Positions 42,672-52,919 of a DNA stretch of 64,000 nucleotides are shown piece after piece. Numbering within the stretch: the stretch's first letter is position 1; each line of letters opens with the position of its first letter. The translations under genes were made by a program, and so were the position numbers. Origin of the DNA: Pseudomonas sp. LS.1a (lineage in GTDB: Bacteria > Pseudomonadota > Gammaproteobacteria > Pseudomonadales > Pseudomonadaceae); NCBI RefSeq assembly GCF_022533585.1, contig NZ_CP092827.1, positions 3,202,001 to 3,266,000 of the forward strand, in the 5' to 3' direction. The notes beneath the pieces were generated by a model. The model made no database searches. It was given only the letters and a program-made list of their open reading frames with translations, and was not told the origin of the DNA.

Positions 42672-44063
42672 ATGCCCCGCCCGATCCGCTTCAACGCCTT
42701 CAGCATGAACGCCGCCAGCCACCAGTCCCCCGGCCTGTGGCGCCACCCGCGCAACACCAGCGTGGCCTTCAACCGCCTGGGTTACTGGACCGACCTGGCC
42801 CGCCTGCTCGAACGCGGCCTGTTCGACGCCCTGTTCATCGCCGATGTGCTGGGCATCTACGACGTCTACCAGGGCGGCCCCGAAGCCGCCCTGCGCGGTG
42901 GCGTGCAGGTACCGGTCAACGACCCGCTGCTGCTGGTACCAGCCATGGCCGGGGTTACCGAGCACCTGGGCTTCGGCGTCACTTTCTCGCTCACCTACGA
43001 ACACCCCTATCCGTTCGCCCGGCGCATGTCCACGCTCGACCACCTGAGCAATGGCCGGGTCGGCTGGAACATCGTCACCGGCTACCTTGACAGCGCCGCG
43101 CGCAACCTGGGCCTGGCGCACCAGCTGGGCCACGACCAGCGCTATGACCTGGCCGAGGAATACCTGCAGGTGCTTTACAAACTGTGGGAGAAAAGCTGGG
43201 ACGACGACGCTGTGTTGCTGGAGCGTGACAGCGGGCGCTACATCGAACCCGCCCGGGTGCACCCCATCAACCATGTGGGCGAGCACTTCCAGGTGCCAGG
43301 CATGCACCTGTGCCAACCTTCGCCACAACGCACGCCGGTGCTGTTCCAGGCAGGTGCTTCGGCACGCGGCCAGCAGTTCGCGGCGCGACATGCCGAATGC
43401 GTGTTCATCAGCGGGCCGACGCCCACGGTACTGCGCCGCTACGCCGATGGCATCCGCGAGGCCAGCGAGGCGGCCGGGCGTGGCCGGGACGAGGTGCTGA
43501 TCTACGCCCAGGCACTGTTGATTGTCGCCCCCACCCGGGAGGCGGCCGAGGCGCGCTTCGCCGAATACCGCCGCTATGTCGACCTGGACGCTGCCCTGGC
43601 GCTACTGTCAGGCTGGACCGGCATCGACTTTGCCGACCTCGACCCCGATGCGCCCATCGAATACGTCGAGAACGATGCCGGTCGCGCAGCCCTGGCAGCC
43701 TTCACCGCTGCCGACCCGAACCGCCGCTGGACCGTGCGCGAAGCCGCCGAGTTCGTCGGCCTGGGCGGCCGTGGCCCGGTGCTGGTGGGTGCTGCCAGCG
43801 AGGTGGCCGACCAGCTGGAAAGCTGGCTGGACCAGACCGGCATCGATGGCTTCAACCTGACCTACGCGGTGCAACCGGACGACCTGGCCCAGGTGGTCGA
43901 GCTGCTGGTGCCCGAACTGCAACGCCGTGGTCGCTACCCGCTGAGCTATGCCGACGGCACCTTGCGCCACAAGCTGTTCGGCCAGGGCGACCGCTTGCAG
44001 GAAGGGCACGTTGGCCGCCAGGTTCGCATTCAGCCAGCAAATACCGGGTATTCCAACATTTAA
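42672..44063 (+). CDS. FMN-dependent monooxygenase of the NtaA/SnaA/DszA (LLM) family
   Basis: 463 residues, typical for the family. Luciferase-like TIM-barrel segments: RLGYWTDLARLLERGLFDALFIADVLGIYD near residues 35-65, GVTFSLTYEHPYPFARRMSTLDHLSNGRVGWNIVTGYLDSAARNLG near 102-147 (read in parts), and VLFQAGASARGQQFAARHAECVFI near 222-245. Family members use reduced flavin to oxidise sulfur or nitrogen compounds (dibenzothiophene sulfone, nitrilotriacetate). With the upstream sulfonate-type binding protein it suggests scavenging of an organosulfur compound. A flavin reductase is not seen nearby. GCGGAG precedes ATG 42672. Confidence 0.9.
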   Translation: MPRPIRFNAFSMNAASHQSPGLWRHPRNTSVAFNRLGYWTDLARLLERGLFDALFIADVLGIYDVYQGGPEAALRGGVQVPVNDPLLLVPAMAGVTEHLGFGVTFSLTYEHPYPFARRMSTLDHLSNGRVGWNIVTGYLDSAARNLGLAHQLGHDQRYDLAEEYLQVLYKLWEKSWDDDAVLLERDSGRYIEPARVHPINHVGEHFQVPGMHLCQPSPQRTPVLFQAGASARGQQFAARHAECVFISGPTPTVLRRYADGIREASEAAGRGRDEVLIYAQALLIVAPTREAAEARFAEYRRYVDLDAALALLSGWTGIDFADLDPDAPIEYVENDAGRAALAAFTAADPNRRWTVREAAEFVGLGGRGPVLVGAASEVADQLESWLDQTGIDGFNLTYAVQPDDLAQVVELLVPELQRRGRYPLSYADGTLRHKLFGQGDRLQEGHVGRQVRIQPANTGYSNI

Positions 44064-44169
44064 TTTGTAGATGGCGCGCGCTCGACCCTATTCTGTCGCC
44101 ACATCCCCTGCGCCGCACCGGCCGGTGCGGTTCACGGCATGGGGAGAGAACAACAAGTCGAGATCGTCC

Positions 44170-45006
44170 ATGTCGAACCATTCGTACTTCGCCCCCCACG
44201 GTGGGCACCCGGCTCAGACCGAGCTGCTGACTGACCGTGCCATGTTCACCGAAGCCTATGCCGTCATCCCCAAGGGCGTGATGCGTGACATCGTCACCAG
44301 CCACCTGCCGTTCTGGGACAAGATGCGCATGTGGGTCATCGCCCGCCCGCTGACCGGCTTTGCCGAAACCTTCTCCCAGTACATCGTCGAAGTGGCTCCG
44401 GAAGGCGGCAGCGAGCGCCCTGAGCTGGACCCGAACGCCGAAGCCGTGGTGTTCATCGTCGAAGGCGAACTGGACATCACCGTCGAAGGCAAGCACCACA
44501 CCCTGGTACCGGGCGGCTACGCCTTCCTGGCCCCGGGCGCCGAGTGGAGCCTGCGCAACAACAGCAAGTCCAACGTCACCTTCCACTGGCTGCGCAAGCA
44601 CTACCAGAAGGTCGAAGGCCTGGACGTTCCCGAGTCGTTCGTTACCCACCGTGACAACGCCACCGTCATCGAGATGCCGGGCACCGAAGGCCGCTGGGTC
44701 ACCACCCGCTTCGTCGACATGGCCGACATGCGCCACGACATGCACGTGAACATCGTCACCTTCCAGCCGGGCGGGGTGATCCCGTTCGCCGAGACCCACG
44801 TGATGGAACACGGCCTGTACGTACTGGAAGGCAAGGCGGTGTACCGCCTGAACCAGGACTGGGTCGAAGTGGAAGCCGGCGACTTCATGTGGCTGCGCGC
44901 CTTCTGCCCGCAAGCCTGCTACGCCGGCGGCCCAGGCAAGTTCAGCTACCTGCTGTACAAGGACGTGAACCGTCACGTGCACCTGACGCTGAACCCTAAG
45001 CGTTGA
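44170..45006 (+). CDS. (S)-ureidoglycine aminohydrolase-like cupin protein
   Basis: 278 residues from ATG 44170. Two cupin barrels are evident: AVVFIVEGELDITVEGKHHTLVPGGYAFLAPGAEWSL near residues 90-127 and NIVTFQPGGVIPFAETHVMEHGLYVLEGKAVYRL near 195-230 (read in parts), the second with the metal-binding EthVmEHG pattern. Together with VIPKGVMRDIVTSHLPFW this fits AllE/YlbA-type ureidoglycine aminohydrolase of allantoin breakdown. No other allantoin gene is near. An AACAACAA motif lies at 44149-44156, between GGGGAGAG and the start. Confidence 0.82.
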   Translation: MSNHSYFAPHGGHPAQTELLTDRAMFTEAYAVIPKGVMRDIVTSHLPFWDKMRMWVIARPLTGFAETFSQYIVEVAPEGGSERPELDPNAEAVVFIVEGELDITVEGKHHTLVPGGYAFLAPGAEWSLRNNSKSNVTFHWLRKHYQKVEGLDVPESFVTHRDNATVIEMPGTEGRWVTTRFVDMADMRHDMHVNIVTFQPGGVIPFAETHVMEHGLYVLEGKAVYRLNQDWVEVEAGDFMWLRAFCPQACYAGGPGKFSYLLYKDVNRHVHLTLNPKR

Positions 45007-45011
45007 TGCAT

Positions 45012-45124
45012 TGGGGGGCGCTTTGCGCCCCTTTCGCGACACAAGGCCGCTCCCACAAAAGTACGGTGTATGCCGAACCCTGTGGGAGCGGCCTTGTGTC
45101 GCGAAAGGGGCGCAAAGCGCCCCA
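45012..45124. repeat. REP inverted pair
   Basis: GGGGGGCGCTTTGCGCCCCTTTCGCGACAC continuing into AAGGCCGCTCCCACA faces TGTGGGAGCGGCCTTGTGTC continuing into GCGAAAGGGGCGCAAAGCGCCCC (all read in parts). It starts 6 bases after the cupin gene stop. Confidence 0.9.
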
Positions 45125-45167
45125 GTAGCCGCATACTGAAAATCCTGCCACCCGCGCGGTACCAGCC

Positions 45168-45767
45168 ATGAACCGCTGCCTGCTGCTCGCCGCCCTGCTG
45201 CTCTGCCCCCCCGCCCCAGCCGCCGATGACTGGAACCTGGCCTACGACCGCGAAGGCATCCGCGTGTACCTGAGTGGCGTGGCCGACTCGCCCTACCAGC
45301 AATTCCGTGGTGTCAGCACCATGAAAGCCAGCATTCGTACGCTCACCGACCTGCAGGAAAACCTGCGGGTGGCCTGCAAGTGGCTGTACGCCTGCGCCGA
45401 GATGCGCTTGCTGGATGTGCAAGGCGAAAACACCTGGGTGTACCTGACCACCAACCTGCCGTGGCCGACGATGCCGCGGGACATCGTGCTGAAGGTCACG
45501 ACCGAACGCCTGGACGACGGCACGCTGCTGCGCCACCTGAGCGCCGAGCCCGGCAGGATCCCCAAGGTAAAGGGACTGATCCGGGTACAGCAGCTCAGCG
45601 GCGAGTGGCGGATGAAACCACTGGGGGAGCGCAAGACCGAAGTGACCTACCAACTGCAGGCCGACCCTGCCGGAGATGTGCCGGGGTGGCTGGCCAACCG
45701 GTTTGTGGTGGATGCGCCAGTGGTGACGTTGCGTACCTTGCGGGCGGTGGCCGAGCGCCAGCCCTAG
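45168..45767 (+). CDS. Exported START-domain protein
   Basis: 199 residues. Signal peptide MNRCLLLAALLLCPPAPAA. The START-type lipid-binding fold shows WNLAYDREGIRVYLSGVADSPYQQFRG at its beginning and later NLPWPTMPRDIVLKVTTERL, SAEPGRIPKVKGLIRVQQLSGEW and TEVTYQLQADPAGDVPGWLANRFVVDAPV, a common set in bacterial START proteins. It may bind a lipid or hydrophobic ligand in the periplasm. Stand-alone gene. Confidence 0.85.
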   Translation: MNRCLLLAALLLCPPAPAADDWNLAYDREGIRVYLSGVADSPYQQFRGVSTMKASIRTLTDLQENLRVACKWLYACAEMRLLDVQGENTWVYLTTNLPWPTMPRDIVLKVTTERLDDGTLLRHLSAEPGRIPKVKGLIRVQQLSGEWRMKPLGERKTEVTYQLQADPAGDVPGWLANRFVVDAPVVTLRTLRAVAERQP

Positions 45768-45853
45768 TGGGTATTGAAATGCCTGCGCCGGCCCGCGTTC
45801 CACCGCAAGTGAAAGTTTGCGCAATGCACCTGCCAGAAGGCTTGCCCCAGCGG

Positions 45854-46276
45854 TCACATCTTGTAGGTCGAGAGCAGGATACTGGTCTCGGTGTTTTCGA
45901 TGTGCGGTATCGAGCGGATGGCGTTCAACGCCCGGTCGAAGGCCTCCAGGGTGTCTGCACGCAGCTCTGCCATCAGGTCCCAGCGGCCATTGGTGCTATG
46001 GATGGCCACCACGTTGGGATGCCCGCGCAGCGCGTGCTTGACCTCTGCGGCGTGGTGGCCGCTGATGCCGATGCTGGTGATTGCCCGCACGCCCTGCTCC
46101 AGCGCATCGGCGCGCAGGCGTACCGTGTAGCCGATGATCACGCCCTGCTCTTCGAGCCGGGTGATGCGGTTTTGCACGGTTGCCCTGGCCACCTTGAGCT
46201 TCTTCGCCAGGGTCAGCACGGGGATGCGCGCGTTGTCGCGCAACAGCGCAATCAATTCCCGATCGATAGTATCCAT
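45854..46276 (-). CDS. Lrp/AsnC-family regulator
   Basis: 140 residues from ATG 46276. HTH: MDTIDRELIALLRDNARIPVLTLAKKLKVARATVQNRITRLEEQGVIIGY in pieces (residues 1-50). The RAM ligand-binding domain follows (ITSIGISGHHAAEVKHALRGHPNVVAIHSTNGRWDLMAEL). It is divergent from the ornithine cyclodeaminase gene, 187 bases away, and so is a good candidate for its amino-acid-responsive regulator. Confidence 0.9.
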   Translation of the reverse strand: MDTIDRELIALLRDNARIPVLTLAKKLKVARATVQNRITRLEEQGVIIGYTVRLRADALEQGVRAITSIGISGHHAAEVKHALRGHPNVVAIHSTNGRWDLMAELRADTLEAFDRALNAIRSIPHIENTETSILLSTYKM

Positions 46277-46463
46277 GGATGCCTGCCAGATAATCAGATT
46301 GCCATGCTTGGGTGACAAATTGTCTAGAAAGCTGATGAAACTGGCAACCTGCTCTCTTCATCTTGACGCAGCCTGTCATCAGAATGCTCACGTCACTCCA
46401 ACAATCTCAGGCGTTCGTCCTCCAGGTCAGCGGGGTGACGGCGCAATAACAAGGTGCAAGAGC

Positions 46464-47516
46464 ATGACGTATTTCATTGATGTTCCAACCATGTCGGACC
46501 TGGTACATGACATTGGCGTAGCGCCGTTCATTGGCGAACTGGCCGCAGCCATTCGTGAAGATTACAAACGCTGGCAGGAGTTTGATAAATCCGCACGTGT
46601 TGCCAGCCATTCGGAAGTCGGCGTGATCGAACTGATGCCGGTCGCCGACAACAGCCGCTACGCCTTCAAATACGTCAACGGCCACCCGGCCAACACCGCC
46701 CGCGACCTGCATACGGTGATGGCCTTCGGCGTACTGGCCGATGTCGACACCGGCTACCCGGTGTTGCTGTCCGAACTGACCATCGCCACCGCGCTGCGCA
46801 CCGCAGCCACCTCGCTGATGGCAGCCCAGGCGCTGGCCCGGCCAAACTCACGCAGGATGGCGCTGATCGGCAACGGCGCGCAAAGCGAATTCCAGGCACT
46901 GGCCTTCCACAAGCACCTGGGCATCGAAGAAATCGTCGCCTACGACACCGACCCGCTCGCCACCGCCAAGCTGATCGCCAACCTCAAGGAGTACAGCAGC
47001 CTCACCATCCGCCGCGCCGGTTCGGTGGCAGAAGCGGTGAAAGGCGTGGACATCATCACCACGGTGACCGCCGACAAGGCCTACGCCACCATCATCACCC
47101 CCGACATGCTCGAACCCGGCATGCACCTGAATGCCGTGGGTGGCGACTGCCCGGGCAAGACCGAGCTGCATGCCGATGTGCTGCGCAACGCCCGGGTGTT
47201 CGTCGAGTACGAGCCGCAAACCCGCATCGAAGGTGACATCCAGCAGTTGCCGGCGGACTTCCCGGTGGTCGACCTGTGGCGCGTGCTGCGCGGTGAAGCC
47301 GAGGGCCGCCAGAGCGACAACCAGGTCACCGTGTTCGACTCGGTGGGCTTCGCCCTGGAAGACTACACCGTACTACGGTACGTACTACAGCAAGCCGAAA
47401 AACGTGGCATGGGTAGCAAGATCGACCTGGTGCCATGGGTGGAAGATGACCCGAAAGACCTGTTCAGCCATACCCGCGGCCGCGCTGCCAAGAGCCGCAT
47501 CCGACGCGTTGCCTGA
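46464..47516 (+). CDS. Ornithine cyclodeaminase
   Basis: 350 residues from ATG 46464, with AAGGTG upstream. It converts L-ornithine to L-proline and ammonia. Family blocks: RYAFKYVNGHPANTARDLHTVMAFGVLADVDTGYPVLLSE (substrate lysine/arginine region), the NAD-binding MALIGNGAQSEFQALAFHKHLGIEEIVAYD, and MHLNAVGGDCPGKTELHADVL with the catalytic aspartate. The long C-terminal domain matches the OCD2-type enzymes of Pseudomonas. AATAACAA (46445-46452) overlaps the ribosome binding site, so Hfq/Crc control is possible. Divergent from the Lrp gene. Confidence 0.92.
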   Translation: MTYFIDVPTMSDLVHDIGVAPFIGELAAAIREDYKRWQEFDKSARVASHSEVGVIELMPVADNSRYAFKYVNGHPANTARDLHTVMAFGVLADVDTGYPVLLSELTIATALRTAATSLMAAQALARPNSRRMALIGNGAQSEFQALAFHKHLGIEEIVAYDTDPLATAKLIANLKEYSSLTIRRAGSVAEAVKGVDIITTVTADKAYATIITPDMLEPGMHLNAVGGDCPGKTELHADVLRNARVFVEYEPQTRIEGDIQQLPADFPVVDLWRVLRGEAEGRQSDNQVTVFDSVGFALEDYTVLRYVLQQAEKRGMGSKIDLVPWVEDDPKDLFSHTRGRAAKSRIRRVA

Positions 47517-47538
47517 CCCTGCACACGCCGATCTGCGA

Positions 47539-47557
47539 TGGGCCGCCAAGCGGCCCC
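47539..47557. terminator. Hairpin after ornithine cyclodeaminase gene
   Basis: TGGGCCGC-CAA-GCGGCCC forms a GC-rich stem 22 bases after the stop, between convergent genes. No T-run follows, so its role as terminator is tentative. Confidence 0.4.
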
Positions 47558-47564
47558 AACCCTG

Positions 47565-48446
47565 TCAGATCCCGCCGCCTGCAAGCAATTGCGTCATCAC
47601 CTCGGCCAGCGCCTTGACCATCACATCCGCCGTCGGCCGGTGGACAATGACGATTTCATAGCTGTCTACCTCCGGCAGCCCCTGTTCGGCCCCCAGTACC
47701 CGGTGCTCGCCAGTGGCCGCCCGTGGCGGCAGCAGGCTGACGCCCATGCCATCGGCGACTGCCGCCTGGATACCGCTGAGGCTGGAGCTGGTGAAGCTGA
47801 TACGCCAGCGCCGGCCGATGCCTTCGATGGCCGTTATCATGTCGTCGCGGTACAGGCCACGAGGCGGGAACGTCACCAGCGGGATCGGGTCCAGCTCGAA
47901 GGCGGGCGTGCGCGCACTGTCGATCCACTGCAGGCGCTCGGGCCAGCAGGCCACACCTTCGCGGCTGTTGCGCCGCTGCTTGAGCAACACCAGGTCGAGC
48001 TCACCGTTGTCGTAGGCCTGGCTGAGGTCGCGGCACAGGCCGCTGGTCACTTCCAGCTTCACCTGCGGGTGCAGCCGACTGAACGCCGACAGCGCATTGG
48101 TGGTACGCCCGCCCACGAAGTCCTCGGGCACGCCAAGGCGCACGGTCACGCCAACCATCGCCCCGGCCAAGGCTTCGAGCATCTGGTCGTTGAGGGCCAG
48201 CATGTGCCGGGCATAGCCGAGCAGGGTCTGCCCGGCATCGGTCGGCAGCACATCGCGATTGCCACGCACCAGCAGGCGGTGGCCAACCATATCCTCAAGG
48301 CGGCGCACCTTCTGGCTGATGGTCGATTGAGTGGAGTGCAGACGGGCTGCAGCCGTGGTGAAGCTGCCGCAGTCAGCCACCACGACAATGGCGCGCAACA
48401 GGTCGAGGTCGAACAGGGCCCTATTCGATTTCACGCTGATGGACAT
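47565..48446 (-). CDS. LysR-family transcriptional regulator
   Basis: 293 residues from ATG 48446 (MSISVKSNRALFDLDLLRA); an in-frame start at 48488 would add 14 residues. HTH: VVVADCGSFTTAAARLHSTQSTISQKVRRLE; then LLVRGNRDVLPTDAGQTLLGYA. The C-terminal effector domain is complete (LGVPEDFVGGRTTNALSAFSR, GIQAAVADGMGVSLLPPRA). The nearest upstream gene on the same strand is the gamma-glutamyltransferase; the target is not obvious. Confidence 0.88.
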   Translation of the reverse strand: MSISVKSNRALFDLDLLRAIVVVADCGSFTTAAARLHSTQSTISQKVRRLEDMVGHRLLVRGNRDVLPTDAGQTLLGYARHMLALNDQMLEALAGAMVGVTVRLGVPEDFVGGRTTNALSAFSRLHPQVKLEVTSGLCRDLSQAYDNGELDLVLLKQRRNSREGVACWPERLQWIDSARTPAFELDPIPLVTFPPRGLYRDDMITAIEGIGRRWRISFTSSSLSGIQAAVADGMGVSLLPPRAATGEHRVLGAEQGLPEVDSYEIVIVHRPTADVMVKALAEVMTQLLAGGGI

Positions 48447-48515
48447 CTTGGTATTCGACTTCTGAATGACAAGACTGACTTCTATCACGCCACCTGCTGC
48501 ACCGCAATGCGCCGG

Positions 48516-50306
48516 CTAGTCGCCGAGTGCCACGCCTTCGCGCCGGGGGTCGGCACCGCCCGACCAGCCCTCGCCACTGCGCTGGATGATCTGCATGCCA
48601 CTGGTCATGGTCATCGGCGTCACCTCATGCCCCCAGGCCGCCAACTGCCGGATCAGCGCCGGGCTGGCCAACCCCGCCTCTACTTCGGTGCCGGCATTGC
48701 GGCTGCCGAAGTTGGGCAGGCCAGCGGCCTGCTGCGGATCAAGCTGCCAGTCCAGCAGGCCGATCAGTGCCTTGTTCACGTAGCCGATGATCTGCGAACC
48801 GCCGGGCGAGCCAAGGCTGGCCACCAGCTCGCCGGAAGCTCGCGAGAACACCAGGGTCGGTGCCATTGCCGACAGCGGCCGCTTGCCCGGTTGCACCCGG
48901 TTGGCCACGGGCTTGCCCTGCTCCTGGGGGATGAACGAGAAGTCGGTCAGGTGGTTGTTGAGCAAAAAGCCCTTGACCATCAGGTGCGAACCGAACGCTG
49001 CTTCCACCGAGGTGGTCATGGCCAGGGCCTGGCCACGGTCATCCACCGCGCTGAGGTGCGAGGTGGAAATACGCAGTGGCGAGCGGTCAGGCGCCAGGGC
49101 CAGGTCGGCGCCCTGCGGCTGGCCCGGGCGGGCGTGCTTCATGCTGTACTCGCCAATCTGCGCGGCACGGCTGGCCAGGTACGCAGAGTCGGTCAGGGCC
49201 TTGAGCGGAACCGGCACGTAATCGCTGTCGGCCAGGTACTGGGCGCGGTCGGCATAGGCCAGGCGCTCGGCCTCGGCAACCAGGTGCACGGCCAGCGGCG
49301 GGGCCTCCAGCCCGGCCACGGACGAAGTGCGCAGCGGTCGCATGACGGCAAGGTCGCGTTGTGGCGAAGCCTGCTGCAGTGCTTCCAGGATGCCCAGGGT
49401 CTGCAGCACCGCCACCCCGCCCGACGACGGCGGCGGCATGCCACATATACGCCAGGCCTTGTAAGGGCCGCACAGCGGCTCGCGCGCCTTGGCCTGGTAC
49501 TGCTGCATATCCTGCAACGACAGATAGCCGGCATTGGCATGGCTGCGCACCTTGGCGACGATGGCTGCGGCGATCTCGCCGCTGTAGAACACCTCGGGAC
49601 CCTGCGCGGCAATCTGCTCGAAGGTTTGCGCGAGTTCGGGGTTGCGCAAGGTAGCCCCCACCGCCAGCGGCTTGCCCTGTTCATCCAGAAAGTAGCGGGC
49701 CATGGCCGGTGAGCGGGCAATGAACGGGTCGCCCGCCACCAGGGTGTGAAGGCGTTCGGAAACAGGGAAACCGTCACGTGCCAGCGCAATGGCCGGGGCG
49801 AACAAGTCGCGCCAGGGCAGCTTGCCGTGCTGCTCATGGGCCAGCTTCAGGGCACGAAGAACCCCCGGTACGCCCACCGAACGCCCGCCAATCTGCGCCG
49901 CCCTGAACGGCATCGGTGAACCATCGGCTTGCAGGAACAGGTTTTCCGTCACCGCCGCCGGGGCTGCCTCGCGGCCGTCGAACGCCTGCACGCGCTGGCC
50001 ATCCCAGTAGAGGATGAACGCCCCGCCGCCAATGCCGCTGGATTGCGGTTCGACCAGGGTCAGCACCATCTGCATGGCGATGGCCGCGTCGATGGCGCTG
50101 CCACCGGCACGCAGCATCGCTCGCCCCGCTTCGCTGGCCAGCGGGTTGGCGGCGGCGGCCATGTGCCGGCTGGCATGCACCGACTGCAGGCCACTGCGGT
50201 AGCCGGAGGCCAGTTCCGGTGGCGCGGGCAGCACCTGGTCGGCGCAGGCCCAGCCGCTGGCAGCTACCAGGCACAAGGCGCCGATCAGGGGTGTGGAGAA
50301 TGTCAT
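48516..50306 (-). CDS. ggt: Periplasmic gamma-glutamyltransferase
   Basis: 596 residues from ATG 50306, behind CAGGAAG. Signal peptide MTFSTPLIGALCLVAASGWACA. The Ntn-hydrolase precursor is complete: ANPLASEAGRAMLRAGGSAIDAAIAMQMVLTLVEPQSSGIGGGAF (in parts) in the large subunit, and the autoprocessing/nucleophile threonine in STSHLSAVDDRGQALAMTTS (canonical TTHxS becomes TSHLS), near residue 405. SAMAPTLVF and GSPGGSQII are substrate-pocket motifs. It hydrolyses glutathione and gamma-glutamyl compounds. Confidence 0.94.
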   Translation of the reverse strand: MTFSTPLIGALCLVAASGWACADQVLPAPPELASGYRSGLQSVHASRHMAAAANPLASEAGRAMLRAGGSAIDAAIAMQMVLTLVEPQSSGIGGGAFILYWDGQRVQAFDGREAAPAAVTENLFLQADGSPMPFRAAQIGGRSVGVPGVLRALKLAHEQHGKLPWRDLFAPAIALARDGFPVSERLHTLVAGDPFIARSPAMARYFLDEQGKPLAVGATLRNPELAQTFEQIAAQGPEVFYSGEIAAAIVAKVRSHANAGYLSLQDMQQYQAKAREPLCGPYKAWRICGMPPPSSGGVAVLQTLGILEALQQASPQRDLAVMRPLRTSSVAGLEAPPLAVHLVAEAERLAYADRAQYLADSDYVPVPLKALTDSAYLASRAAQIGEYSMKHARPGQPQGADLALAPDRSPLRISTSHLSAVDDRGQALAMTTSVEAAFGSHLMVKGFLLNNHLTDFSFIPQEQGKPVANRVQPGKRPLSAMAPTLVFSRASGELVASLGSPGGSQIIGYVNKALIGLLDWQLDPQQAAGLPNFGSRNAGTEVEAGLASPALIRQLAAWGHEVTPMTMTSGMQIIQRSGEGWSGGADPRREGVALGD

Positions 50307-50410
50307 CGTTGTGCTTCCTGCCATTACCTATTCAGCCAGGCACTGTCGGTCATGCGCAAACTTGACTTCAAGCCCTGGCGTGTTTTTCCAGGATGCCTGC
50401 GCTGCACCGC

Positions 50411-50511
50411 GTCGCGAAAGGGCCGCAAAGCGGCCCCAGCAATATGGCAGGAATACGAAGACCCTGGGGCGCTTCGCACCCCTTTCGCGACACAAGGCCG
50501 CTCCTGCAGAT
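50411..50511. repeat. REP inverted pair
   Basis: GTCGCGAAAGGGCCGCAAAG continuing CGGCCCC faces GGGGCGCTTCGCACCCCTTT continuing CGCGACACAAGGCCGCTCC. It lies between ggt and pobA. Confidence 0.85.
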
Positions 50512-50542
50512 ATTGCGCGTTGGCCAGGCTTTCACGTGCGGG

Positions 50543-51790
<1,248 letters not shown>

Positions 51791-51802
51791 TTAGGGTTTG
51801 CC

Positions 51803-51854
51803 TTTGCATTTTTACTGGCAAAAACAGCCATTGAAGTGTGCTATTCCATGCAAA
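51803..51854. promoter_or_regulatory. Inverted repeat in the pobA/pobC divergent promoter
   Basis: TTTGCAT (51803-51809) and ATGCAAA (51848-51854) are inverted arms separated by 38 bases, in the 172-base gap between the divergent genes. It may be part of the AraC-type activator site; unproven. Confidence 0.4.
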
Positions 51855-51902
51855 ACTTGCACTTTTACAAAAATCGTTCGATTACCGGACAGGTAAACCC
51901 GC

Positions 51903-52781
51903 ATGAAATCCAACCTCCCCGGCGTCCCTTTGTTCAAGCTGTATGGCGAAAACCAGGCCTGGCCCGGCACCGACCTGCTGCACTGCGAGTCGATCCCGGC
52001 GCGTAGCCGCCTGCACCACTGGGAGATCAAGCCGCACCAGCATGCCGAACTGTTCCAGCTGCTGTACGTGCAGCGCGGCCGTGCCGAGGTGGAGATCGAG
52101 GGGGTGCGCAGCACCATCAGCGAAGCGGCGATCCAGGTAGTGCCACCGATGACCGTGCACGGCTTTCGCTTCAGCGCCGATATCCAGGGGCATGTGCTGA
52201 CCTTTGGCACGGCCCTGGTGGCGAACCTGGAGCAGCGCCTGGGCGCACCGCTGGCGGTGCTGGCGAAAGCCGCGTGTTACCCGCTGGGCCAGGACCGGGT
52301 ACGCCTGCGCAACCTGATCGATACTCTGCAGCAGGAGTACCAGGGTAACGCCCCGGCGCGTGCTGCCTTGCTCGAGGCACTGGTGACGGCGCTGATGGTT
52401 TGGATCAGCCGCCGCCAGCAGCTGGGGCAGGCGCCGCGCAACCGCGATGAGCGTGACCGCCAGTTGCTGGGGCAGTACCTGCGCCTGGTCGAGGCGCATT
52501 ACCGTGAGCACCTGTCGGTGGAGGAGTTTGCCGCGCGGCTGAATATTCCGAGTTTGCAGCTGAACCAGCTGTGCCGGGCGCTGAGTGGGCAGACTGCGCT
52601 GCAGGTGGTGCACCAGCGGTTGCTGCTGGAGGCGCGGCGCAACCTGATCTATACGCGGATGAGTATCGGGCAGTTGTCGGATAGCCTGGGGTTTACCGAC
52701 CCGACGTACTTTGCCCGGTGGTTCAAGCGGTTGAGCGGGCAGACGCCGAATGGGTATCGCAGGTCGGGGTTGTCTGAGTAA
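51903..52781 (+). CDS. pobC: AraC-family activator of pobA
   Basis: 292 residues. An N-terminal cupin-type ligand domain (LHHWEIKPHQHAELFQLLYVQRGRAEVEIEG) is followed by a C-terminal AraC double HTH (LSVEEFAARLNIPSLQLNQLCRALSG and SIGQLSDSLGFTDPTYFARWFKRLSGQTPNGYR, each read in part). Divergence from pobA matches the P. putida pobA-pobC arrangement, where this protein activates pobA with 4-hydroxybenzoate. ATG 51903. Confidence 0.92.
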   Translation: MKSNLPGVPLFKLYGENQAWPGTDLLHCESIPARSRLHHWEIKPHQHAELFQLLYVQRGRAEVEIEGVRSTISEAAIQVVPPMTVHGFRFSADIQGHVLTFGTALVANLEQRLGAPLAVLAKAACYPLGQDRVRLRNLIDTLQQEYQGNAPARAALLEALVTALMVWISRRQQLGQAPRNRDERDRQLLGQYLRLVEAHYREHLSVEEFAARLNIPSLQLNQLCRALSGQTALQVVHQRLLLEARRNLIYTRMSIGQLSDSLGFTDPTYFARWFKRLSGQTPNGYRRSGLSE

Positions 52782-52796
52782 TTTTTTCGCCTGTGC

Positions 52797-52831
52797 CGGC
52801 CTCTTCGCGGGTAAACCCGCTCCCACAGGTA
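52797..52831. repeat. Single REP element
   Basis: GCCGGCCTCTTCGCGGGTAA continuing ACCCGCTCCCACAGG, the common P. putida REP, just downstream of the pobC stop. Confidence 0.88.
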
Positions 52832-52861
52832 GTGCACGCCGTCCCTGAACTGCACCCCTGC

Positions 52862-52877
52862 TTGACGTATACGTCAA
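52862..52877. promoter_or_regulatory. Perfect 16-bp palindrome, candidate LiuR operator
   Basis: TTGACGTATACGTCAA is a perfect palindrome 43 bases upstream of liuR. MerR-type LiuR sites have this size and A/C-G/T pattern in proteobacteria. It could autoregulate the liuR-mvaB unit. Confidence 0.65.
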
Positions 52878-52919
52878 CCTGCCCTCAGGATACCCGCATA
52901 CCCCACGCCGAGCCCCAGC

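Noticed and set aside
47538..49712. A 724-codon open frame antisense to LysR and ggt
   Set aside because: Crosses two well-supported genes on the other strand without any domain of its own.
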